From Candidatus Leptofilum gracile (GTDB lineage: Bacteria > Chloroflexota > Anaerolineae > Promineifilales > Promineifilaceae): 64,000 bases of DNA. Shown piece after piece: positions 8,721-15,659 of this stretch. The notes below the pieces were generated by a model. The model ran no database searches and was not told where the DNA came from. It saw only the letters and a list, made by a program, of their open reading frames with translations. How positions within the stretch are numbered: position 1 is the first letter of the stretch; each line of letters starts with the position of its first letter. The position numbers and the translations under genes were made by a program. The stretch covers positions 558,001 to 622,000 of the forward strand of contig JADJOJ010000010.1 of NCBI GenBank assembly GCA_016713825.1. Direction: 5' to 3'.

Positions 8721-9479
8721 ATGAGTGCAAAACTTTCCATCCAAAACCTCTCGTTTACCTATGCAGACGGCACCCAGGCGCTAAAAAACATCCATTTAGA
8801 CATCAGGCCGCGTGAGCTTTTTGTGCTGATGGGGCCTTCGCGCAGCGGTAAAAGCACCTTGCTGCGCCTGATGAACCGCTTGTCTGATTTGGTGGATGGC
8901 TGCCAGCGGAGAGGCACAATTTTATTTGATGGGCAGGATGTTTTTGCGCCAGAGATGGACGTGTTTGCCCTGCGGCGGCGAGTCAGTATGGTGTTTGCCA
9001 TTCCGACGCCGCTGCCTGGCTCCATCTACGAAAATTTGACCTACGGCCTAAAAATGGCGGGCCTGCGCACGCCGTCGCTGCTGGATGAGCGTGTTGAGCG
9101 TTCTTTGCGGCAGGCGGCGCTGTGGAATGAGGTGAAGGACCGGCTGGGCGATTCTGCGTTTGCCCTTTCTGGCGGGCAGAAGCAGCGATTGTGCCTGGCG
9201 CGCAGTCTGGCGCTAGAGCCAGAGGTGATTTTGCTAGACAACCCCACCTCTGGGCTGGACCCAATTTCTACGTCGATGGTGGAAGAATCTTTGTTTGAAC
9301 TGAAGCAGCAATACACGATTGTCATGGTGCCGCACAGCGTGCAGCAGGCGTCGCGGGTGGCCGACCGGGTGGCGTTTGTGTTGGATGGGGAGGTCATCGA
9401 GGTGGGGGATGAGTCCCAAATTTTTGTTTATCCGCAGGATAAGCGGACTGAGGATTATGTGACGGGCCGTTTTGGGTAA
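8721..9479 (+). CDS. pstB: PstB-like ATPase with degenerate ATP site (subunit A of a likely heterodimer)
   Basis: A 252-residue PstB homologue. Walker A (38-46, GPSRSGKST) and the signature motif LSGGQ (149-153) are intact, and His205 of the H-loop is kept. The Q-loop glutamine is replaced by alanine (Ala93 in VFAIPTPLP). The catalytic Walker B glutamate is replaced by asparagine (Asn174 in LLDNPTSGLD). It should therefore bind ATP but hydrolyse it poorly at its own site. The next gene encodes a second PstB with the opposite defect. The start at 8,721 lies six bases after the pstA stop. The C-terminus has the usual PstB ending (EDYVTGRFG). Assignment to PstB is secure; the reduced catalysis is inferred. 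Confidence 0.9.
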   Translation: MSAKLSIQNLSFTYADGTQALKNIHLDIRPRELFVLMGPSRSGKSTLLRLMNRLSDLVDGCQRRGTILFDGQDVFAPEMDVFALRRRVSMVFAIPTPLPGSIYENLTYGLKMAGLRTPSLLDERVERSLRQAALWNEVKDRLGDSAFALSGGQKQRLCLARSLALEPEVILLDNPTSGLDPISTSMVEESLFELKQQYTIVMVPHSVQQASRVADRVAFVLDGEVIEVGDESQIFVYPQDKRTEDYVTGRFG

Positions 9480-9523
9480 CGGCCGTTTGGCCCACTGGCC
9501 ATCAGCAAAATATGGAGCCGATC

Positions 9524-10279
9524 ATGCGCGATAAGCTACTGGTGAACGATTTTAGCTTTTTTTACGGCAGCTTCCAGGCCCTGGACAAGCTCAATTTGCC
9601 CGTTAAAGAAAACCAGATTACGGCCCTGATTGGCCCGTCTGGCTGTGGCAAATCTACCTTTCTGCGTTCTATCAACCGGATGAATGATACCATTGCCGGA
9701 ACGCGGGTGGCGGGTGAAATGCTGCTGGATAATCATGACATTTACGCGCCAGACGTGGATGTGGTGGATCTGCGTCAGCGGGTGGGCATGGTGTTTCAGA
9801 AGCCCAATCCGTTCCCCCAATCCATCTACGACAACGTGGCGTTTGGGCCGCGCGTGCTGGGCATGACCAAAACCCGCAACCTGGACGAACTGGTAGAAGA
9901 AAGTTTGCGCGAAGTGATGCTGTGGGATGAGGTGAAAGACAATTTGTACGGTGCGGCCCAGCAGCTTAATCCGGGTCAACAGCAGCGGTTGTGCATTGCC
10001 CGCACTATTGCCGTGCGCCCGGAAGTTATTTTGATGGATGAGCCATGCTCGGCGTTGGACCCGGTGGCTACCCTGAACGTGGAAGATTTGATGCGCCAGC
10101 TGGCCAATGAGTACACCATTGTGATTGTGACCCACAATATGCAGCAGGCGGCCAGGGCTTCAGATTGGACTGGTTTTTTCTGGTTGGGTAAGCTGGTGGA
10201 GTTTGGCGAGACTTCGGAACTGTTTACGAATCCCAAAGAGAAGTTGACGGAGCTTTATATTACGGGGCGTCAAGGGTAG
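9524..10279 (+). CDS. pstB: PstB-like ATPase with degenerate signature motif (subunit B of a likely heterodimer)
   Basis: A 251-residue PstB homologue. The ATG at 9,524 is chosen over 9,512 because GGAG lies six bases before it. Walker A (GPSGCGKST, 38-46), Q-loop Gln92, Walker B MDEPCSALD with Glu173, and H-loop His204 are all canonical. The ABC signature reads LNPGQ (148-152) instead of LSGGQ, changing the serine and first glycine that contact the ATP of the partner subunit. Together with the upstream ATPase this gives one complete site and one degenerate site. The 3' end overlaps the convergent phoR-like gene by 20 bp. Confidence 0.9.
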   Translation: MRDKLLVNDFSFFYGSFQALDKLNLPVKENQITALIGPSGCGKSTFLRSINRMNDTIAGTRVAGEMLLDNHDIYAPDVDVVDLRQRVGMVFQKPNPFPQSIYDNVAFGPRVLGMTKTRNLDELVEESLREVMLWDEVKDNLYGAAQQLNPGQQQRLCIARTIAVRPEVILMDEPCSALDPVATLNVEDLMRQLANEYTIVIVTHNMQQAARASDWTGFFWLGKLVEFGETSELFTNPKEKLTELYITGRQG

Positions 10280-11441
10280 CCGGTGGCAGGGAAAAGTAAA
10301 AGCTGCTGCCTTTGTGTTCTTTGCTTTTGACCCAGATACGGCCGTTATGCGCCTGCACAATATGCCGTGAAATAGCCAGCCCCAACCCGGTACCGCCTCG
10401 GCTGCGCGTGCGCGCTCGGTCCGATTTGTAAAATCGTTCAAAAATGCGGCCTAAATCCTCTTGCGGAATGCCCACCCCCGTGTCGTGTACTGCCACCACC
10501 ACCTCATCTTCGGCCTGCTCGTAACTGGCTTGCAGGGTGATTTTTCCCCCTTCTGGCGTAAATTTGATGGCGTTGTACAGCAGGTTAGAGACAACCTGAT
10601 AAATCCGATCTGGATCAGCCAGCACCAGGGGCAGCGCGGCGGGTAAATCGAGAATGAGTTCGATTTGGGCCCGTTCGGCCTGGGGTCTGAGCCGGTCGAG
10701 CGGTTGCAGCAGCAGGTCGGCAACGGCCGTTGCCTTCAACCGCAGCGGCACCTGGCCCGATTCTATGCGCGACAGCTCCAGCAGTTCCTCCACCATTTGC
10801 GTCAGCACATCGACGGGGTGATGATCGCCTGCAAGAACAGATCGCGCCCAACTTCTACAGCGGCGGTGACCTCTTGCGCCTCATTTTGGCACTGCTGCCA
10901 CAGGTCGATGAGCTGGTGGTGGCGCACCACTTCGGCAAAAGAGCGCGTGAGTGCCGATTTTTCGCTGAGGGAAAACAGCTTGCTGGCGGCCGGGTTGATC
11001 AGCCGCACGTGCCCATCTTCATCTGTGATGAGCACGCCGTCTACCATGTAGTTGAGCACGGTATTGAACTGGCCATTCTCTTCTAGCAGAGCCAGATGCG
11101 TCAGCCGCAGCTGGTCGATCATGTTGTTGAAGGTCAAAATGAGCTCGCCCATTTCGTCGCGGGTGAGGGGGCAGCATGCGGGCTTCCCATTCGCCAGCGG
11201 TGATGCGCCGCATAATTTGGGTAAGCTGGCGCACGGGCCGGGTGGTGCGGGCCGCCACGGGGAAAGCAATGATGGCCGAGAAGATGAGGAGGAGAACGGC
11301 CGTAAATGAAACCGCCTGCCGCACACATCCCGCATCTCCCAAACAGCCAGGTCTAGACAGGTACGCCGCCAAACCAGCCATCACCAACGTGACCAAAATG
11401 AAGTATGAAATTGCGATGCGCCAACGAATTTGGGGGAACAT
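10260..11441 (-). pseudogene. phoR: PhoR-type sensor histidine kinase lacking its H-box, with two frame breaks
   Basis: Three pieces read as one PhoR-like kinase. The N-terminus (from ATG 11,441) has two membrane helices and a HAMP-like segment (PVRQLTQIMRRITAGEWEAR). The middle frame holds a PAS domain (NYMVDGVLITDEDGHVRLIN). The C-terminal frame holds the end of the dimerisation helix and a complete ATPase domain (NLLYNAIKFTPEGG, DTGVGIPQEDL, GGTGLGLAISRHIV). The first break is an extra G in the run 11,167-11,171. The second, near 10,810-10,820, joins LQAIITP directly to VDVLTQMVEELLELSRIESG. The roughly 75-80 residues that normally carry SHELRTP, including the phosphoacceptor histidine, are missing. 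As read it cannot autophosphorylate. It follows the response-regulator gene and faces the second pst operon. Confidence 0.85.
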
Positions 11442-11446
11442 TTTTA

Positions 11447-11529
11447 GTAATCAGTGGGTTGGTAATCAGTGGGTCGGTAATCAGTGGGTCAGTAATCAGT
11501 GGGTCGGTAATCAGTGGGTCGGTAATCAG
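11447..11529. repeat. 15-bp tandem repeat between the phoB- and phoR-like genes
   Basis: Five full copies and one partial copy of GTAATCAGTGGGTCG-like units start at 11,447, 11,462, 11,477, 11,492, 11,507 and 11,522. They are followed to about 11,590 by shorter ACTGATTACTG and CTGGCTACTGG iterations. The array fills the 151-bp gap between the response regulator and the kinase and lies immediately upstream of the kinase start. Confidence 0.95.
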
Positions 11530-11592
11530 CATTAACTGATGACTGATGACTGGTTCACTGATTACTGATTACTGGCTACTGGCTACTGGCAG

Positions 11593-12321
11593 TTAACCGT
11601 CAAAGCGGTAGCCAATGCCGCGCACGGTGAGAATGCGGCGGGCGTTGCCGGGGTCTTCCTCGATTTTTTCGCGCAGCCAGCGGACGTGCACATCTACCGT
11701 GCGGCTGTTGCCGTCGTAGGTCCAACCCCAGACGCGCTCCAAAATGAGATCGCGGGAAAGGGCGATGCCCTGGTGCCGCGCCAGGAACAAGATGAGGTCA
11801 AACTCCTTCGGCTTGAGGCGCAGCGGCAGTTTGTTTAGGCGCACCTCGCGCCGGTTTTGGTCGATTTCCAGGTTTTCAAAAGCCAACAGGGGGAGGGATT
11901 CTTCCAGGTTATCGGCCAGGCCGCCGGCCGATTGGCTGTGGAGCGCTTCGCGGATGAGGTCCACACGGCGCAGCAGCGCTTTGACGCGGGCCATGAGCTC
12001 TCGCATGCTAAACGGTTTGGTGAGGTAATCATCTGCGCCCATTTCTAGCCCCACAATTTTGTCTACTTCTTCGGTGCGGGCGGTGAGCATGAGGATGGGG
12101 AAGCTGAACTCCTTGCGCAAAATGCGGCACACTTCAAAGCCATCGATGCCGGGCAGCATGACGTCCAACACGATCAGGTCTGGTTTTTCTTGGCGGGCAA
12201 AGGTGAGTCCGGAACGGCCGTCTTTGGCCGTCACAACCCGATACCCCTGACGCTTCAGGTTGTATTCCAACATTTCCAACAGGGTATTGTCGTCTTCTAC
12301 GACCAAAATTTTTGTTTCCAT
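11593..12321 (-). CDS. phoB: OmpR/PhoB-family response regulator
   Basis: A 242-residue two-domain regulator starting METKILVVEDD. The frame is open 12 codons further, but this start matches the family. The receiver domain (1-120) has the acidic pair, the phosphoacceptor aspartate in LIVLDVMLPGIDGFE, the threonine in MLTART and the lysine in YLTKPF. The C-terminal winged helix (about 145-240) ends TVRGIGYRF, typical of PhoB/PhoP. It precedes the damaged phoR-like gene in the same direction and lies beside the two pst operons, so control of the phosphate regulon is the likely role. Its partner kinase here lacks the H-box, so phosphate would have to come from another source if the deletion is real. 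Confidence 0.88.
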   Translation of the reverse strand: METKILVVEDDNTLLEMLEYNLKRQGYRVVTAKDGRSGLTFARQEKPDLIVLDVMLPGIDGFEVCRILRKEFSFPILMLTARTEEVDKIVGLEMGADDYLTKPFSMRELMARVKALLRRVDLIREALHSQSAGGLADNLEESLPLLAFENLEIDQNRREVRLNKLPLRLKPKEFDLILFLARHQGIALSRDLILERVWGWTYDGNSRTVDVHVRWLREKIEEDPGNARRILTVRGIGYRFDG

Positions 12322-12446
12322 TTTTTCTTTTGTAACCTTGAATGCTTGCGGCGTCAATGGGAATTTCTTAAACCGGGGGAAACCATGCAGACCCTAAGGG
12401 TTTTCAACTGGAATCATTTATCTCAAAATGTGCCAAATCCTTGGGG

Positions 12447-12497
12447 CTCGCCAGTGGATCTGAATGGCTATAACCGGGGGGATATATCCCTGGCGAG
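12447..12497. other. Inverted repeat in the leader region upstream of trpA
   Basis: The 300-bp gap between the divergent response-regulator and trpA genes contains CTCGCCAG (12,447-12,454) and its complement CTGGCGAG (12,490-12,497). No trp leader peptide, T-box or known riboswitch was recognised. A TATACT hexamer at 12,541-12,546 could be a -10 element, but no matching -35 was found. Confidence 0.35.
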
Positions 12498-12621
12498 GGA
12501 GGAATCTGATTGGCCACTCGCCGCTGACTGGTACCCGTTATATACTCATTGATAACAAGCAAAATGAAGGCTCTGGAGATGCGCAGTCGTTTCCAGGGAA
12601 ACTTAAAGCAGGAAGTGAACA

Positions 12622-13434
12622 ATGACCCAGACTGGAACAGATCGTATTACGGCCGCTTTTGCCCAGGCCCAGCAAACACAAACGGCCGCGCTTATGCCTT
12701 ACTTCACCCTGGGCTACCCCGATGCCGCCACCTCGCTAGACATCATCGAGGCGATTGCTCCGTACAGCGATTTGCTGGAGCTGGGCGTGCCGTTCAGCGA
12801 CCCGTTGGCCGACGGCCCCACCGTGCAGCACAGCACCCAGGTATCGCTGGAAAAGGGCACCACCACCGCGGGCTGCCTGGAAATGGTGCGCGAACTGCGG
12901 CGGCGCGGCGTGCAGACGCCGGTGATGCTGATGGGTTATGTTAACCCAATTCTGGCTTACGGTGAAGAAAATTACGTGCGCGATGCGGTGGCGGCGGGTG
13001 TGGACGGCTTCATCGTGCCCGATTTGCCGCCTGAAGAGGCGACTGAATTCGAGGCAAAAGTGGCGGATGCGGGCCTGTCGCTTATTCCTTTTTTGGCACC
13101 TACCAGCAATTCCAGGCGGATTGAGCTGGTTACCGCAAAGGCGCGGGGGTTCATCTATCTGGTGAGCGTGACGGGGGTGACGGGGGCGCGCACCCAGGTG
13201 CAGACCGATTTGGCGGGCTTTGTCAACCGGGTGCGGGCAGAAACGGCCGTTCCCCTTGCCGTTGGTTTTGGCATTAGCAACCCCACTCAGGCTGCCGAAG
13301 TGGGGCAGATTGCCGATGGCGTTATCGTCGGCAGTGCCCTGATCAACGCGGTGAATGCGGCGGAGGATAAGGTGGCAGCGGCCGTTCAGTTTGTAAAATC
13401 GCTGCGGCAGGGGATGGTAAATGGTGAATGGTGA
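12622..13434 (+). CDS. trpA: Tryptophan synthase alpha chain
   Basis: A 270-residue TrpA, the TIM-barrel subunit that cleaves indole-3-glycerol phosphate to indole and glyceraldehyde 3-phosphate. It has the catalytic glutamate and flexible loop in LLELGVPFSDPLADGPTVQ, the aspartate in VPDLPPEE, and the phosphate-binding end VGFGISNPTQ and IVGSALIN. An AGGAAG ribosome site precedes the ATG. No trpB or other trp gene is adjacent. The last six residues (MVNGEW) are encoded inside a GGTAAATGGTGAAT repeat array, so the extreme C-terminus seems to be extended into repeat DNA. Confidence 0.96.
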   Translation: MTQTGTDRITAAFAQAQQTQTAALMPYFTLGYPDAATSLDIIEAIAPYSDLLELGVPFSDPLADGPTVQHSTQVSLEKGTTTAGCLEMVRELRRRGVQTPVMLMGYVNPILAYGEENYVRDAVAAGVDGFIVPDLPPEEATEFEAKVADAGLSLIPFLAPTSNSRRIELVTAKARGFIYLVSVTGVTGARTQVQTDLAGFVNRVRAETAVPLAVGFGISNPTQAAEVGQIADGVIVGSALINAVNAAEDKVAAAVQFVKSLRQGMVNGEW

Positions 13435-13485
13435 ATGGTAAATGGTGAATGGTAAATGGTGAATGGTGAATGGTAAATGGTGAAT
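13414..13485. repeat. Small tandem repeat (ATGGTGAATGGTAA type) at the trpA 3' end
   Basis: Alternating ATGGTAA and ATGGTGA heptamers run from inside the last codons of trpA to about 13,485. The trpA stop codon itself comes from the array. Similar TTAATGG/TAAATGG arrays occur at about 15,530-15,560, 23,487-23,572 and 30,765-30,795. Confidence 0.9.
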
Positions 13486-13512
13486 GAGGCAATTACCCAA
13501 TTACCCTATGAC

Positions 13513-15510
13513 TCAATAATCAATTCCCAAACGGGGGTTGGCCCAGTAGGCGGCGCTGGTTGTTGGTAGATTTTCCCCCATCACTTCAAACCGCAGGGTG
13601 ACGGTGCTGCCGGCAAATGCCGTCAGCGGCACTGAAACTGGCTGCCATTGAAGTGATTCTTCGCCCCCGGCATATTCAAACAGGAGCTGTTCGTCGCCGC
13701 TGCTGGTGAGCAGGCGCAGGCGGTACTGCACGCCGGGTTGGGGCAGCACGGCCGTTTCTAGCACGCTGTTTTGCGGGATTTCTAGCTGCACTTTGTTAGA
13801 GAGCCAACGGCCGTTTGCTGGCATGAGCTTGAGCGAGAGAGAACGGCCGTTTTCGGCCGTCACGATGGGCAGTTCCGCTGCTGGGTTGGGATTGATAATC
13901 TCTGTGTCGAATTCATCCAGCCACACCTGCTGCGTTGGCTGTGCCCAGAGGAAAATTGTCTCGTCGTGCTGTTGCAGCTCTGGCATCAGGCTGTAAATTT
14001 GCCCGTTGTCGTAATCCAGCACCACAAATTCGCGCGTCACCGGATCGGCCGTGCGCAGCTGGGGCAAATCGCCGCCGGGCCGTTCTAGCGGCGTGTCGTA
14101 CCAAAGCTGCACCACCGTGCGGGTAAACTGCGGCGCGATGGGAAAGCGGATAGCAAAAAAATGGTTCTCTGGGCTGATGGTGGGGTACAAATTGGCCAGC
14201 TGCACCCGGGCCTCCGCCTCTTCAATTACGTCCGCCAACCATTGCTGTTGGGTGAGGCGGATGCGGTTAAAGTGGTGCAGGGAAACGGCCGTTACCACCA
14301 ACACCAGCATCCCCAAAACCAACCGCTGAGATTGCATCGTTCGCTGAGCTTTTTCTCTATTCTTCCGCGCTCTTCGCGCCCGCTGCGGTGAAAAATTAAA
14401 CGCCAAAAGCAGTTCAAACGTGGCCCCAATGGCCAGCACCAGCCCCAGGCCACCCTGGTAGATGTGCCGCCCGGCGTACAGCAGCGGCAGCTGCGTCCAC
14501 AGCGCCAGGTAGATGAAGCTCAGGTGCAGCAGCAGCCAGGCCAGCCCCAGCCGCACCACCCCGTTGCCCCGCCAAAACCACACCCCCACCAGCCCCAAAA
14601 CCACAATGACGAAGGCAGAAGCGGCCGTTCCGCTCAGGCTAAGTAAGCTGTTGAGAAAGGTGAAGCGAAACAGCGTCACAATGACAAATTCAGCAAATTC
14701 CGGCCAGGTAAAATAAGCCAGCCAATCCGTCGTTTCCCGGCCGCTGATGTCCACCGTGAGGTTGGGCCGGGTGAACATGAGGGCGATGTAGGCGACGGTG
14801 AAGAGGGCGAGACCCAGAAAAAGAAGCAGCTCTTTTTTGGAGATTGGAGATTGGCGATTGGAGATTCGACGCAATCGCCAATCTCCAATCGCCAATCTCC
14901 TGGCCAGAAGTAGCAAAAACAGGAACGGCGGCAGCAAAACCGCTTCTTCATGTGACAAAAATGTGAGCAGGGTAAAAAGCAGGGTGAGGAAAATTTGGCG
15001 GTTAGACGGCCGTTTCAAATAGCTCAACCAGGCGCTCACTGCCAACAGCGAAAACAGCGCCGCCTGCACAATGGCGATGGCGCTCAGCCAGGTCACCACA
15101 TCCACCCAATGGCTGTGAATGGCAAAGAGGGCGGCGATGAGAACGGCCGTTACCCAACCCATTTTTAGCTGTCGTGCCACCCGGTAAGCCGCCGCCACCG
15201 TTAGCGCATGAAACAGCAGCGCCACCCAGTAGTAACCGCTCGGCTCGAAGTGAAAAACCATCTCCAACAGGCCAAACCAGATCAGCTGCAAAGGGCGATA
15301 ATACCAGCCAATTTCGTACGGATTGAGCAGGGCAAAATAGGCCCAATGGTTGGCCATCGCCTGCTTGATGTAATCAAACTGCACATAATCATCGCCCACA
15401 AACGCCCAGTCAAACGGCGGGTAAAAGATTAAAAGCGTTATGAGAATGAGGCCGCTAAAGGCGAGTCGTGGATAAAGCTTGTTTCGTGTCATCACGTCTT
15501 GTTGTATCAT
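13513..15510 (-). CDS. GT-C-like multi-pass membrane protein with C-terminal beta-sandwich domain
   Basis: A 665-residue polytopic membrane protein. The first helix is at about 17-33, followed at once by an acidic pair in a loop (FVGDDYVQFDY), the layout of GT-C glycosyltransferases that use lipid-linked sugars. About ten further helices extend to about residue 420. The C-terminal 230 residues are outside the membrane and end in a carbohydrate-binding-like beta-sandwich (VQYRLRLLTSSGDEQLLFEY, GSTVTLRFEVMG). The substrate is unknown. A loop near residues 205-222 is encoded by inserted GGAGATTGG repeats (RLAIGDWRLRRISNRQSPIS). Glycosyltransferase function is inferred from topology and the DD pair only. 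Confidence 0.7.
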   Translation of the reverse strand: MIQQDVMTRNKLYPRLAFSGLILITLLIFYPPFDWAFVGDDYVQFDYIKQAMANHWAYFALLNPYEIGWYYRPLQLIWFGLLEMVFHFEPSGYYWVALLFHALTVAAAYRVARQLKMGWVTAVLIAALFAIHSHWVDVVTWLSAIAIVQAALFSLLAVSAWLSYLKRPSNRQIFLTLLFTLLTFLSHEEAVLLPPFLFLLLLARRLAIGDWRLRRISNRQSPISKKELLLFLGLALFTVAYIALMFTRPNLTVDISGRETTDWLAYFTWPEFAEFVIVTLFRFTFLNSLLSLSGTAASAFVIVVLGLVGVWFWRGNGVVRLGLAWLLLHLSFIYLALWTQLPLLYAGRHIYQGGLGLVLAIGATFELLLAFNFSPQRARRARKNREKAQRTMQSQRLVLGMLVLVVTAVSLHHFNRIRLTQQQWLADVIEEAEARVQLANLYPTISPENHFFAIRFPIAPQFTRTVVQLWYDTPLERPGGDLPQLRTADPVTREFVVLDYDNGQIYSLMPELQQHDETIFLWAQPTQQVWLDEFDTEIINPNPAAELPIVTAENGRSLSLKLMPANGRWLSNKVQLEIPQNSVLETAVLPQPGVQYRLRLLTSSGDEQLLFEYAGGEESLQWQPVSVPLTAFAGSTVTLRFEVMGENLPTTSAAYWANPRLGIDY
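14838..14899. repeat. GGAGATTGG palindromic repeat inserted in an open reading frame
   Basis: Several GGAGATTGG/GGCGATTGG nonamers are followed, after a short spacer, by their reverse complements, giving a hairpin of about 60 bp within the GT-C-like gene. It adds about 20 residues in a loop between membrane helices without breaking the frame. The same nonamer recurs at 17,719-17,780, about 26,401-26,425 and about 38,556-38,577. Confidence 0.85.
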
Positions 15511-15579
15511 CCAAAGAATGTTTTGAATGGTTAATTGTTAATGGTAAATGGTTAATTGTCAAAAAAGCCAACTAATTTC

Positions 15580-15642
15580 AGGTGCCTGGCACTGGTCGCA
15601 TCATTTGGACTTGCCAATGCGTTTGACCAGTGCCAGGCACCT
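15580..15642. repeat. Hairpin element with GTGCCTGGCAC core, copy 1
   Basis: A perfect 18-bp inverted repeat, AGGTGCCTGGCACTGGTC at 15,580-15,597 and its complement at 15,625-15,642, encloses a 27-base loop. It ends 17 bases before the yyaL start codon. Related elements occur at 30,807-30,868 and 41,824-41,885. Confidence 0.9.
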
Positions 15643-15659
15643 GTTTAAAGGAATTTTTT

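Noticed and set aside
11447..11529. CRISPR array at the 15-bp tandem repeats
   Set aside because: Units are directly adjacent without unique spacers, far too short for CRISPR repeats, and no cas gene is present.
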